DNA of 56,167 nt from NCBI GenBank assembly GCA_035543015.1, contig DATKKG010000062.1, positions 1 to 56,167 of the forward strand, in the 5' to 3' direction. Positions 48,275 through 56,167 of this stretch are shown here, in pieces; the stretch's first letter is position 1; the number at the start of each line of letters is the position of its first letter. The notes under the pieces were generated by a model that saw nothing but the letters and a program-made list of their open reading frames with translations, had not been told where the DNA came from and made no database searches. The position numbers were made by a program, and so were the translations under genes. Source of the stretch: DATKKG01 sp035543015. GTDB taxonomy: Archaea > Thermoproteota > Nitrososphaeria > Conexivisphaerales > DTJL01.

Positions 48275-48955
48275 ATGTCAACAGGAAATGACGACACACA
48301 GAAGAATAAAGTATCACGTAGAAACTTCATCGTCGGCGTCGGCGCGGCGGCCGCAGTCGGTGCGGTCGCGGTTGCTGGCGCTGAGTCGCTGCTGCAGACC
48401 GGCAGCTCTGGCGGCTCGACCAAGACCGTGACAACCACCGCGACTAGCACCGTGACTAGCACCGTGACCGGAACCACACCGGCCGGGCCGCTAGGCCCGA
48501 CTACGCTCGTCACCCTCAACGTGAACGGCGTGGACAAGGCTGCGCTGGTGGACAACAGGTGGACCCTCGCGGACACGCTCCGCTACAAGTTCAACCTCAT
48601 TGGCACGAAGGTCGGCTGCGACAGGGGAGAATGCGGCGCCTGCGCCGTCCTAGTGGACGGAACGCCGGTTCTCAGCTGCATGCTGCTTGCTGTGGCGGCA
48701 CAGGGACGCAAGATCACGACCATCGAAGGCATCGGAATGGGTGAGCATCTAAGCAACATCCAAGCCGCTCAAGTGGACTCGGACGGCGTCATGTGCGGCG
48801 CCTGCATGCCGGGCATAGTGGTCGCGGCGACAGCGTACCTCAAACAGAACCCCACCCCGACCGAGCAGCAGTGGAGGGACGCCCTAGTAGGCAACCTCTG
48901 CAAGTGCGGCAACTGGCCTCATATCCTCAACGGCCTCATGGCGGTGAAATCCTAA
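48275..48955 (+). CDS. molybdenum hydroxylase 2Fe-2S subunit with Tat signal (cassette 2)
   Basis: A 226-residue small subunit. NKVSRRNFIVGVGAAAAVGA is a clear twin-arginine signal, closed by AVAVAGAES. A Thr-rich linker (about 50-68) follows. The FeS domains have C115, C120, C123, C135 (CDRGECGAC) and C174, C177, C209, C211 (CGACMPG, LCKCGNWPHI). The end CKCGNW replaces the common CRCTGY, exactly as CRCQNW does in cassette 1. Layout and linkers are the same as in the first copy, so this is a duplicate. Electrons go from the Mo site through these clusters to FAD. Confidence 0.92.
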   Translation: MSTGNDDTQKNKVSRRNFIVGVGAAAAVGAVAVAGAESLLQTGSSGGSTKTVTTTATSTVTSTVTGTTPAGPLGPTTLVTLNVNGVDKAALVDNRWTLADTLRYKFNLIGTKVGCDRGECGACAVLVDGTPVLSCMLLAVAAQGRKITTIEGIGMGEHLSNIQAAQVDSDGVMCGACMPGIVVAATAYLKQNPTPTEQQWRDALVGNLCKCGNWPHILNGLMAVKS

Positions 48956-51286
48956 ATGTCAAGCCAATTCTACCAAGTCGGAAAGTGGAAGGGCAGGCGT
49001 CTTGACGGCGTGTCGAAGATAACCGGACAGACCAAGTTCGGCGCCGACATGAACCTCCCCAACCAGCTCTACATGAAGATCAAGCGAAGCACCATCCCGT
49101 CCGGGACCATCGCATCGATGGACACGACCGCGGCAATGAAGGTGCCCGGCGTCGTAGCCATCGTGACTCCCAACGACATCAAGAACGACCCGGTCTGGGG
49201 TGTCATCAGCTCTGCAGGAACCTCCGTCTACGGGCTCACCTGGAGCGCGGTTCCGGTCTTGCCGTTCGACAAGATCCGGTGCTGCGGCGAGGAGATAGCT
49301 GCCGTGGTGGCCGAAGACCCCTACGCCGCCGAAGAGGCGGTGCAGGCCATCAGCGTCACCTACAACTCCTCTCCGTTCGTGCTCCACCCCCTGACGGCCA
49401 AGAGCACCTCTGCTCCGCAGGTCTACGACGGCACAGCGAACCAGGTGGCCCCGACCGTCTACTCCTTCGGGGACCCCGACACGGCCATGAAGGACACGAC
49501 CATCCAGACCTACACGGCCCAATACGAGTCATCCCACTGGCAGAACAACAACATCATCCCCTGGTCGTTCACCGTCAAGGTGGACAACGCGGGCAGGACG
49601 GAGATGTGGAGCTCCAACCAGTACGCCAAGACCTTCCAGTACTCGATCGCGGACGCGCTTCACGTAGCAAGAAGCAGGGTCAGATGCTACAACGAGTCCT
49701 GCGACGGCGGCTTCGGCGACAAGACCGGAGTCAACAGGGCTCACTACCTGGGCGTCTGGCTTGCGCAGAAGACGGGTCGACCTGTGCACTACCTGTGTGA
49801 ACACGAGGACAACCTTATCCGCGGCAACCACCGCAACAAGGTCGTCTTCCAGATCCAGATAGGGTACAAGTCCGACGGGACCGTCACAGCTGTCATCGCC
49901 AACCTCTACGGCTGCAACTCCGCATTCGGCGGAGGCGGCACGTCGGGTAGCGCCTTGGGCCTCTACGCGGTCTACAAGTTCCCCAACTTCAGGATCACCA
50001 CCTACGACGTCTACTCCAACACCGACAAATGCGGACCAATCAGGTGCGTCGCGGACCCCTACGCAATGTGGTGCATCAACTCGTCTCTCGACGAGATCGC
50101 TCAGAAGCTGGGAATGAAGTACACGGACGTGGTCGCCAAGAACAACATGTACGTTGCTGGAGACAAGGACCAGCAGACTGGCAATAGGATCGCGTCCTGC
50201 GGCCAGCCTGACGTGTACAACAAGGCCCTCGCGGCCACCAACTTCGTCTCGAAGTGGAAGGCGCCGCCCACGAACCCATCGCAGCTCACGGGCGTGGTTC
50301 ACGGCATCGGCCTGGCGAACCACTCCTGCAGCCACGGTTCGGGAAGCTCGACCAGCGCCGTCGCCATAATGCTGGCTGACGGCAGCGTCGAGATCCACGC
50401 GGACTCGAACTCACTCGGCCAGGGAAGAAGGGAGGAGCTAGCCATCGTAGCCGCAGAGCAGCTCGGGCTGCCGTTCAGCATGGTGACCATCAACAACTAT
50501 GACTCCGACGGTGGCACCGACACGGGTGTCTCCGCTGGCAGCACGCAGACCAAGAGGGCGGGCAACGCCGTAGGCGCAGCCTGCATCGACCTCAGGAACC
50601 AGATGCTGGCGAAGGCGGCCACGAGCCTGAACACCACACCGGACCAGCTCACCTACTACTACGACGGCTCCATGAAGATCGCCCTGACCTCCGACGCGAC
50701 GAAGTCGGTGACCTTCAAGTCACTTACGGGAGAGCCGATGCTGATCGGGACGGGGCACTACATCGCACCCACCAAGACGACCCAGCGCGTCTACGCGACG
50801 TGCGTCGCCGAGGTGGACGTCGACACGGACACGGGCCTAATCAGCGTGACGAACTTCACCCAGGTCCAGGACATCGGAAGGGTCCTCTTCGCGGCAGGAT
50901 GGGAGGGACAGGCTCAGAGCGGCATGATGCAGGCGATCAGCGCAGCCCTGCAGGAGGAGCAGTGGCCTGACATACCCACGGGCAAGAACATCATCACCAG
51001 CCACCTCGACCACAAGCTTCAGACCACGCACCAGCTGCCGCCGCTTGCAAACTGCCAGTTCATCCCGTTCGAGAACCCGGAGTCTCCCCCCGACTCGGTA
51101 GGCAACTACGGAGCGAAGGGCCAGGCCGAGCCTCTGACGGGACCCGGCATCGCGGCCATCGCGAACGCCTTCGCAAACGCGACGGGTGTACACCTCTACC
51201 AGGTGCCTTTCACACCGGAGAAGGTACTCGCCGCGCTGGGCAAGGCGAACGTGCCACAGGGAACTCAGTATGGAGGAGGCGCCTAG
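48956..51286 (+). CDS. molybdenum hydroxylase large subunit (cassette 2)
   Basis: A 776-residue paralogue of the 39106-41361 protein: KGRRLDGVSKITGQTKFGADM, DKIRCCGEEIAAVVAEDPYAAEEAVQAI, cofactor loop DGGFGDK, and the Mo-site Glu in KGQAEPLTGPG. The motif that is RG-x-G in xanthine dehydrogenases is here CGPIRCVADP, as CGAMRC in copy 1. There is no AYxCSFR loop. The ATG directly follows the stop of the small subunit gene. The divergence from copy 1 (about half of positions) suggests two substrates or conditions rather than a recent duplication. No own export signal. Confidence 0.9.
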   Translation: MSSQFYQVGKWKGRRLDGVSKITGQTKFGADMNLPNQLYMKIKRSTIPSGTIASMDTTAAMKVPGVVAIVTPNDIKNDPVWGVISSAGTSVYGLTWSAVPVLPFDKIRCCGEEIAAVVAEDPYAAEEAVQAISVTYNSSPFVLHPLTAKSTSAPQVYDGTANQVAPTVYSFGDPDTAMKDTTIQTYTAQYESSHWQNNNIIPWSFTVKVDNAGRTEMWSSNQYAKTFQYSIADALHVARSRVRCYNESCDGGFGDKTGVNRAHYLGVWLAQKTGRPVHYLCEHEDNLIRGNHRNKVVFQIQIGYKSDGTVTAVIANLYGCNSAFGGGGTSGSALGLYAVYKFPNFRITTYDVYSNTDKCGPIRCVADPYAMWCINSSLDEIAQKLGMKYTDVVAKNNMYVAGDKDQQTGNRIASCGQPDVYNKALAATNFVSKWKAPPTNPSQLTGVVHGIGLANHSCSHGSGSSTSAVAIMLADGSVEIHADSNSLGQGRREELAIVAAEQLGLPFSMVTINNYDSDGGTDTGVSAGSTQTKRAGNAVGAACIDLRNQMLAKAATSLNTTPDQLTYYYDGSMKIALTSDATKSVTFKSLTGEPMLIGTGHYIAPTKTTQRVYATCVAEVDVDTDTGLISVTNFTQVQDIGRVLFAAGWEGQAQSGMMQAISAALQEEQWPDIPTGKNIITSHLDHKLQTTHQLPPLANCQFIPFENPESPPDSVGNYGAKGQAEPLTGPGIAAIANAFANATGVHLYQVPFTPEKVLAALGKANVPQGTQYGGGA

Positions 51287-51289
51287 ACC

Positions 51290-52249
51290 ATGAAACAACT
51301 ACTCTACTACGTCCCCAAGAGCATCGACGATGCTGCTGCATACCTAGCGAAGAACTCGAACGCTGCTCCGATAGCCGGCGGGACTGAGCTGCTCCACTCG
51401 CTGAAGCAGTACAACCTGCCGAACGAGCCTACGACCCTGGTCGACCTTAAGGCCATCCCTGGACTCGACACCATCACGGAGTCGGGCGGGATGCTGAAGA
51501 TCGGCCCCAACGCGACGTTGGCCACCATCGCCGCCAGCTCCACCGTTCAGGGCAACTACAGGGCCCTGGCGCAGGCAGCCGGCAAGGTGGCCTCACCGTT
51601 GCTGAGGAACATGGGGACCATCGCGGGCAACATCGGCCAGGACGTCTGGTGCTGGTACTACAGGGGCGCGGACAACGTGTTCAACTGCATCCGCAAGGGC
51701 GGAGCCGTGTGCTACGCCCAGGCGGGAGACAACAGGTTCTACCACTCGATCTTCGGCGGCCCCAAGGGGTGCTACGCGGTGTCCCCGACGGACACCGGCG
51801 TCGCGCTCGCAGCCCTGAACGCTTCGGTGGTCACCACCAAGCAGACGCTCACCATGGACAAGTTCTTCGTCGAGACGGCTCCAGGCAACACACTCGCCGC
51901 TGGCGAGCTGATCAAGGAGATAGACGTGCCGACCCCCGCGGCCGGCTCCAAGTCTGCCTTCGTGAAGCTGGCCATACGCGACTCGATCGACTTCTCGTTG
52001 GCAAGCGCCGGCGTATGGTACACGCCCGGAACGAGCGCGGTCACGGACTGCAGGATCTTCCTCGGCGGAGTCTACCAGACTCCGAGGAGGTCCGCCGCAG
52101 CCGAGACGGCCCTCAAGGGACAGACCATAAGCGCCACGACGGCCACGACGGTCGGACAAGCAGCGGTCTCCGATGCCAGCCCGATGACGATGAACTCCTA
52201 CAAGAAGAACCTCGCTTCGGTCGCAGTCGCAAGGGCACTGCAACTCTAG
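51290..52249 (+). CDS. molybdenum hydroxylase FAD subunit with extra FeS cysteines (cassette 2)
   Basis: A 319-residue protein, the same length as its paralogue. PIAGGTELLHSLKQ and LRNMGTIAGNIGQ bind FAD. The insert keeps C121, C133, C141 and C161; C116 of copy 1 is Gly here, so the four others are the likely ligands of a [4Fe-4S] cluster. It is 3 nt after the large-subunit gene. A strong hairpin terminator follows 11 nt after its stop. By homology with PaoB it should hand electrons to an acceptor that reaches the outside of the membrane. Confidence 0.9.
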   Translation: MKQLLYYVPKSIDDAAAYLAKNSNAAPIAGGTELLHSLKQYNLPNEPTTLVDLKAIPGLDTITESGGMLKIGPNATLATIAASSTVQGNYRALAQAAGKVASPLLRNMGTIAGNIGQDVWCWYYRGADNVFNCIRKGGAVCYAQAGDNRFYHSIFGGPKGCYAVSPTDTGVALAALNASVVTTKQTLTMDKFFVETAPGNTLAAGELIKEIDVPTPAAGSKSAFVKLAIRDSIDFSLASAGVWYTPGTSAVTDCRIFLGGVYQTPRRSAAAETALKGQTISATTATTVGQAAVSDASPMTMNSYKKNLASVAVARALQL

Positions 52250-52260
52250 ATCCACACCGG

Positions 52261-52295
52261 GGGAGGCGCTTCTGCGCCTCCCTCAATTCCTTTTT
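52261..52295 (+). terminator. strong hairpin plus T-run after oxidase operon 2
   Basis: GGGAGGCGC (52261-52269) pairs perfectly with GCGCCTCCC (52274-52282) around TTCT, followed at 52291-52295 by TTTTT. It starts 11 nt after the last stop of the operon. Confidence 0.8.
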
Positions 52296-52397
52296 CAACC
52301 CCCACAACGCTCAGCGCGAGCTCCAGGCCCCTCGAAGGGCGGCCAAGCCCGCTTCGCATAAAGGTTAATAGCCAACAATCGCACTAATTCATACGCC

Positions 52398-53033
52398 ATG
52401 AATGAGAAGAGGGGCTCGGTGCAGTTCAGGAGGCTGGCCAAGCCTGTGGCATTCGTGGCGGTGATCCTGCTCCTGTTCTCCCTTTCGAGGGTCACCGTTG
52501 CCTACACTCCGATGCCCAAGGGAGCCACCGCCCTTCCGGCCGACATGGTGGACAAGGTCCTGATCACCTCCATCAACGGCGGAGCGCAGAGCGTCTACGA
52601 TGAATCCACCGGGGGGGACACGGACGCCCAGATAGTGGGCGTGCAGACCTGGGCGCCCAGCAGCAACACCCTGGTGGTCTCGCCTCAGGTGTCCACTTCG
52701 GGCTGCCAGACGGAGTTCAAGACCTCCGTGGTGGTGACTTTCATGACCGCCAACAGGCTCTCGGTGGAGGAGAAGGGGTCGGTGAACGTCTCCGTCTTCA
52801 ACAACAAGAACGGCCAGAAGCTGGACACATATATCGTACCCATGGACTTCAAGCCCGGAGCTCCCGCCAGCGGGTCCGCCCACTTCGATCTTACGGTGAA
52901 CGATGACGGCAACCCGGCTTTCCTCGTCAAGATAACGTTCCCGACGGCTTCGGACCTCGCCAACGGCCTCCCTCTTCAGCAGGTCTCCCTCTTCGAGTTC
53001 CTGCTCTACAAGGCGGGAGTCCTCTCACCTTAG
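52398..53033 (+). CDS. single-anchor secreted protein, partner family of oxidase cassette 2
   Basis: A 211-residue paralogue of the 37352-38002 protein. The N-terminal anchor is AKPVAFVAVILLLFSLSRV; the ectodomain repeats the same blocks: LITSINGGAQS, CQTEFKTSVVVTFMTANRLSVEEKGSVNVSVF, MDFKPGAPASGSAHF and VKITFPTASDLANG, ending in SLFEFLLYKAGVLSP where copy 1 has SLLEYVLVKTGLL. Here the gene follows the oxidase operon on the same strand behind the terminator, with an AT-rich box (GGTTAATAGCC) upstream. Family unknown; its repeated location next to the oxidases suggests a shared role outside the cell. Confidence 0.75.
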   Translation: MNEKRGSVQFRRLAKPVAFVAVILLLFSLSRVTVAYTPMPKGATALPADMVDKVLITSINGGAQSVYDESTGGDTDAQIVGVQTWAPSSNTLVVSPQVSTSGCQTEFKTSVVVTFMTANRLSVEEKGSVNVSVFNNKNGQKLDTYIVPMDFKPGAPASGSAHFDLTVNDDGNPAFLVKITFPTASDLANGLPLQQVSLFEFLLYKAGVLSP

Positions 53034-53303
53034 GGGATCGGCGATCTTAGGGACAAGTGGGCTCGAGCGTTTCGCTTAGAGCCATGATCCTTTCTTCCAT
53101 GTCCTCGCGGTCCTAGCCACCTTCTCTCTTTCCCGGCTCCAAAAGGCTGGCTTCAGTCCCCTGTTCATGGCCATAGGAACGGCCCTGGCTGGCGTCGCGA
53201 CACTCGCAATAGGTTGCGCCTCGGTCCTGGACGGCTGGCTGGGCGTGGATTCGAGGGGCAGATCCTCTCCGCGAGCTTCCGGGAGATCGGCGTGTTCTAG
53301 CCT
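53034..53303. other. 270-nt gap with a weak membrane-like open frame
   Basis: A plus-strand frame at 53083-53290 reads as one or two hydrophobic stretches (FMAIGTALAGVATLAIGCASV) but has no good start (first ATG 53167) and runs into the 3' end of the convergent cupredoxin-like gene. It may be a decayed gene or chance. No RNA gene seen. Confidence 0.3.
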
Positions 53304-53822
53304 CTACCTTATTGCAGAGGGAAGAGCGTTCCCAGCATGGCGCCTGAAATGTCTATCCAGCAGGAGGGTCAGGACGACGGCAGTCGCCAACGTGACATAG
53401 AGCACGTATCCAGGGAACTCCGGAACAGGCTGCTGGACGTTGACCCACCCCACTTGCCCGGCGTCCTCCGGGAACTCGCTGTAGTAGGTGAAGTTGCCGG
53501 GCTTGAAGAACGTCACCATGTAGGTTAGCCCCTCGGTCAGCGAGCCGGAGTCCCATTCTACGGCCTGGCCGGGGAACGAGGTGGTGGTGTGCGCGTCATG
53601 AATGCCGTACCAGATTACCGAGTCCCCCACGCTGATGTTCACCGCCTGGGGGTCGAAGAGGGTCGGGGTGATCTCCGAGACATCGACCATTATGATCTGC
53701 CTGGCCCTCGCCGGCGTCGCGCTCGGAGCTCCCTGAAGAGAGAGAACGAGCAGGGCCAGAACGAGGATGCCGATTCCGAGGAATCGCTTTGAACTGAGCC
53801 GTCGACATGATCCCCTTTGCAA
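53304..53822 (-). CDS. cupredoxin-like secreted protein 3, copper ligands missing
   Basis: A 172-residue paralogue of the two cupredoxin-like proteins at 42.9-43.9 kb. Signal helix FLGIGILVLALLVLSLQGAPSATPARA; domain QAVNISVGDSVIWYGIHDAHTTTSF with two His near the first ligand position; the last loop is FTYYSEFPEDAGQVGWVNV, again without Cys-His-Met. The C-terminus PEFPGYVLYVTLATAVVLTLLLDRHFRRH fits the PEFPG-helix-basic tail. The start is TTG at 53822, about 24 nt after the GTTATCTA element at 53846-53853. It lies beside the secreted partner of oxidase cassette 2, as the first two lie beside cassette 1. Confidence 0.75.
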   Translation of the reverse strand: MQRGSCRRLSSKRFLGIGILVLALLVLSLQGAPSATPARARQIIMVDVSEITPTLFDPQAVNISVGDSVIWYGIHDAHTTTSFPGQAVEWDSGSLTEGLTYMVTFFKPGNFTYYSEFPEDAGQVGWVNVQQPVPEFPGYVLYVTLATAVVLTLLLDRHFRRHAGNALPSAIR

Positions 53823-53845
53823 TCGGAATCTGAATGGCCCTCCTC

Positions 53846-53853
53846 TAGATAAC
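53846..53853 (-). promoter_or_regulatory. promoter element of cupredoxin-like gene 3
   Basis: On the minus strand GTTATCTA lies 24 nt before the TTG start, matching the core of the 16-bp element found at the other two cupredoxin-like genes. Confidence 0.5.
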
Positions 53854-53926
53854 TGTGTTGATTCGCCTGACCCAGGGCTGCAGGCGGGTCAGATGATAGC
53901 GATTCCGACTGACCGGCGTTGCCGGG

Positions 53927-54484
53927 TCAGCGCCGGACCCATGCGGTAGCCTTGCAAACGAAGGAAGAACTCGTCTGCCGGGTCAGGGCATCTGGGCCAA
54001 ATGAAACGAGGAGACGGCCCTCGGGATCTGCCGTCTTCCGGCCGTGCCTCGGAGGCAGCCTGAAGACCACCATGTCCGTGCTTCTGGCGGCGGCCAATTC
54101 TCCGGCACCGAGCGCCCCCTTCTTCCCCGCATGCGACTCGAGGAACAGGGCTTGACGGGGGGACTTCCCTGAATGGGCGGTCGGCCTCGGGACCACTCTG
54201 CTCAGCTCCTCGGAGAAGACCTGGACGGAGCGTCGGACCTGCCTACCCTGGAAGATCACGTCGGCCTTCTGCTGGCTCTGGAAGTCGCGCCACAAGCTCT
54301 TGCTTTGGGGCTTCCCGGCGATCACTATGAGCTGATTGCCAGACTGTACTTGCTGCACTAGGAGGAAGCTGCGGCCAGAACCACTGCCAGCGTAGGTGAT
54401 AGATATGGGGTCCCTGTCGAGGGGTGAGTGGAGCGGCAACCGAAGGATGGGTCCCAAGAGCCGATTCAGGATCCTTCTTTTCAT
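53927..54484 (-). CDS. F420-dependent nitroreductase-like (Ddn/DUF385) protein
   Basis: A protein of about 185 residues starting at ATG 54484 (MKRRILNRLLGPILRLPLHS). ISITYAGSGSGRSFLLVQQVQSGNQLIVIAGKPQSKSLWRDFQ corresponds to the core of the deazaflavin-dependent nitroreductase family (usual text: TTTGRKSG...YVVVAS..G....P.W..NL), and AAARSTDMVVFRLPPR closes the split barrel. The family uses F420H2 to reduce quinones or nitro compounds. The last 30 residues (TADPEGRLLVSFGPDALTRQTSSSF) go beyond the usual end. It stands alone. Family moderately sure, cofactor inferred. Confidence 0.68.
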   Translation of the reverse strand: MKRRILNRLLGPILRLPLHSPLDRDPISITYAGSGSGRSFLLVQQVQSGNQLIVIAGKPQSKSLWRDFQSQQKADVIFQGRQVRRSVQVFSEELSRVVPRPTAHSGKSPRQALFLESHAGKKGALGAGELAAARSTDMVVFRLPPRHGRKTADPEGRLLVSFGPDALTRQTSSSFVCKATAWVRR

Positions 54485-54792
54485 TGACACCAAGGTGGGG
54501 GCCAGCTGCACCACGAACATCTTCGCCGTTGATAAGCCGTGGTCACGGGCAATTGAGCGATGATATGGTCATATGTTGACCTAGGGTCTACCTGTGTCCG
54601 CGCATTGAACATATGGCAGACCTGATTGCTGGAACATCCCGTCCTTCCGTTCACGCCGGGAAACTAAACCCTGATGGGCCCCATCTTCACCCTCGGATGC
54701 GGATTCCACCTGAAAGGAAGGCCCGTCAGGTCCGTCGGCGTCTCCAAGCAGCCAGAGAACAACCACGCTTCAAGTGGATCTTGGCCCCTCTT
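54485..54792. other. 308-nt gap between nitroreductase-like and zinc-ribbon genes
   Basis: No convincing gene. The only structure I see is an inverted pair CATATGTT (54570-54577) and AACATATG (54608-54615), 30 nt apart, about 90-130 nt upstream of the nitroreductase-like start. It could be an operator, but nothing else supports it. Confidence 0.35.
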
Positions 54793-55176
54793 CTAGCCAA
54801 GCAGATGATAGACCAGTATCGTGGCGTACACTCCCAGCAGGATGTCCAGAATCAGAACGAGCAGAAGGGCGACTTGGAACGGACGGGATGGAGAGACAAC
54901 CGATCCACGTACCGCCTCGCCAGATGCCGGCTCGACCTCCGTTCCTAGCATCGCAGGAACCGCCGGCTTGCCCCCCTGGTTCTCCGCAGCCCGATGAGGG
55001 AGGGCCATTGGTGGTCCGCCGGTCTTGGGCAGTTGGAAGGCACCGGAGGCCCCTTCGCGCCACTCAGTACCACACTTGTCGCAGTAGTGAACAGTGTCCT
55101 CCGGATCGATCGGGGCGCCCTTGGTCCCCGGGAGGATCTGGCATTTGTGCAGTCTGCCGCACTTGGGGCATTTCAT
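54793..55176 (-). CDS. zinc-ribbon protein with C-terminal membrane anchor
   Basis: A 127-residue protein starting at ATG 55176: MKCPKCGRLHKCQILPGTKG, then DTVHYCDKCGTEW complete a zinc ribbon (CPKC, CDKC). A Pro/Gly/Glu-rich linker follows, then one hydrophobic helix at the very end (FQVALLLVLILDILLGVYATILVYHLLG), which makes it tail-anchored with the zinc ribbon in the cytoplasm. The frame upstream of this Met lacks conserved features. It lies 40 nt downstream of the PhoU-like gene on the same strand, so they may be co-transcribed. Function unknown. Confidence 0.72.
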   Translation of the reverse strand: MKCPKCGRLHKCQILPGTKGAPIDPEDTVHYCDKCGTEWREGASGAFQLPKTGGPPMALPHRAAENQGGKPAVPAMLGTEVEPASGEAVRGSVVSPSRPFQVALLLVLILDILLGVYATILVYHLLG

Positions 55177-55216
55177 AAAAGGCGGAGACGGCAATGCCCC
55201 CGGTCTGGCCATGTCC

Positions 55217-56167
55217 CTACACCTTCGGAGAGTCTTCGACGGCCTCTTTCACACGGGAGTGAACCGTAGTGTTCAGGACCATCTCAGCAATGTCGCTCGA
55301 GTACTCGGCGGTCCTCCGTATGGCCTCCACCACATGTCGCATGGCGTAGTAGGATACGGTGCCTTTGCTCCTCTGCAGTCCCTCGAGGAATCCCTTCTCC
55401 ATGTCTGCGAAGAGCTTCGCCCTTTCGACGACCTTGTCAGCCCCGCCATAGTCGCGTTTGAACAGCGAAAGCACGGACTCGTCGAGCAGTCCGGAGGCGA
55501 AGTCGGTGAGCGTCACCAGAGGAAGGCTGAGCGCATCCTCCAAGGGGCTTTCCATCACGAAGACCTCCTGAGCGATTCTTGTGGCGTGGTCGGCGACCCT
55601 TTCGATGCTCCTTCCCACCAGGCCGTACGCCATGCACTCCATCGACGAGTTCAGGCCGACATCCTTGAGTACCTTGTCGCTCTGGGCTGCCAAGTTCAGT
55701 TGACGGAATAGGTAGAGGCTGAACCTGTCCACCTCGTCGTCGGTCCTGATCACTTCGCTGGCCTCCTCCCTGTTGCCCCGGACCAACGATTGCACCGATT
55801 CCTTGAGCATTGAAGCGGTGACGAGTGACATCCTCTTTATGACGTTCTCAACATTGAGCTCGGGGTAGCTCAGGAGCACCTGAACGGTGATCGATTCATT
55901 CGAATCGGCTACGACCTCGGTACCGATCAGGTGCTTCCGCACAGCCAGCTTTATGGCGGCCTTCTGTGCCGAGGACAGCCTCCCCTCCTTTGCAACGATG
56001 TGCATCGCACTCCTTCCGGTGACATACAGGGAGATGACCTGTCTTACTACATAGTCCACGGACTCCCCCGAGGAGACCATCACCACAACGTCGTTGCGCG
56101 GCCGGCTTCCGCTGAACTTCCTAGGGGTGACCAGGAGAGAAACGTTGCTATGCCTGGTTATGGCCAC
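55217..56167 (-). CDS. PhoU-family phosphate/metal regulator (5' end outside window)
   Basis: At least 316 residues, reaching the window edge. The first about 90 residues resemble the region after an AbrB/SpoVT DNA-binding unit in archaeal PhoU proteins; two PhoU three-helix bundles follow (ESVQSLVRGNREEASEVIRTDDEVDRFSLYLFRQL with the D/E-x-x-x-D metal motif, and ECMAYGLVGRSIERVADHATRIAQEVF with the second set). Archaeal PhoU proteins control phosphate uptake. The visible GTG at 56167 could be a start, but the usual N-terminal RKVQ..GGSTY segment is missing, so the gene probably continues outside. Confidence 0.82.
   Translation of the reverse strand: MAITRHSNVSLLVTPRKFSGSRPRNDVVVMVSSGESVDYVVRQVISLYVTGRSAMHIVAKEGRLSSAQKAAIKLAVRKHLIGTEVVADSNESITVQVLLSYPELNVENVIKRMSLVTASMLKESVQSLVRGNREEASEVIRTDDEVDRFSLYLFRQLNLAAQSDKVLKDVGLNSSMECMAYGLVGRSIERVADHATRIAQEVFVMESPLEDALSLPLVTLTDFASGLLDESVLSLFKRDYGGADKVVERAKLFADMEKGFLEGLQRSKGTVSYYAMRHVVEAIRRTAEYSSDIAEMVLNTTVHSRVKEAVEDSPKV

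Noticed and set aside
53167..53400. Small membrane protein on the plus strand
   Set aside because: It lacks a good start, runs into the antisense of the cupredoxin-like gene and has no paralogue; kept only as a weak note.

Overview
The window is a GC-rich, gene-dense stretch of an archaeal chromosome, most likely a TACK archaeon related to Nitrososphaeria (Thaumarchaeota). The evidence is ESCRT-type division genes (cdvB, cdvC and a second cdvB), ribosomal protein L38e, a TFIIB-type factor, an archaeosine tRNA-guanine transglycosylase, deoxyhypusine synthase, an Sm-like protein, archaemetzincin and F420/flavin split-barrel enzymes. Many genes start with TTG or GTG, and many have an AT-rich TATA-like box about 25-30 nt before the start codon, so leaderless transcripts look common. 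No ammonia-oxidation genes, tRNA, rRNA or CRISPR array are visible. The exact lineage cannot be fixed from this window.

Layout. 0-5.2 kb: small redox and flavin proteins, an alpha/beta hydrolase, a GT2-GtrA glycosyltransferase and succinyl-CoA ligase (sucDC). 5.3-17.1 kb is an informational and cell-division core: NusA-like KH protein, AspRS, CdvC/CdvB, a second CdvB facing a TrmB-like regulator, L38e, a presenilin-type protease, archaemetzincin, a beta-CASP nuclease, a PAC2-family protein, ArcTGT and Sm. 17.2-21.8 kb: an HTH-ferritin-like fusion divergent from a ZIP metal transporter, a PMT-type mannosyltransferase and TFB. 21.8-29.7 kb is a surface-filament or secretion region: an operon of small secreted pilin-like proteins, then a TadA-type ATPase, two half-size TadB/C-like membrane proteins, a mini-pilin with Glu at +5 and a HerA-like ATPase. 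Between them lies a small island with a TusA-like protein and a dispersed ~28-bp repeat. 29.7-37.3 kb: adenylate kinase-like protein, two tandem zinc-ribbon miniproteins, a polar amino-acid ABC transporter, deoxyhypusine synthase, a K+ channel-like protein with an altered filter, and an MDR dehydrogenase next to an LsrF-like aldolase.

37.3-53.9 kb is the most distinctive part. It holds two paralogous three-gene cassettes for exported molybdenum hydroxylases (Tat-signal 2Fe-2S small subunit, large Mo subunit, FAD/FeS medium subunit), resembling bacterial PaoABC in layout. Each has a nearby paralogue of an unrecognised single-anchor secreted protein, and around them are three cupredoxin-fold proteins that have lost the copper ligands and end in a PEFPG-helix-basic tail. 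Between the cassettes lie PPi-type phosphofructokinase, fructose-bisphosphate aldolase, a YCII protein, a winged-helix protein and an HtrA-like protease. The repeated, mirrored arrangement suggests a duplicated extracytoplasmic oxidation system. Its substrate and electron acceptor are unknown.

53.9-56.2 kb: an F420-type nitroreductase-like protein, a zinc-ribbon tail-anchored protein and a PhoU-family regulator that runs off the window.
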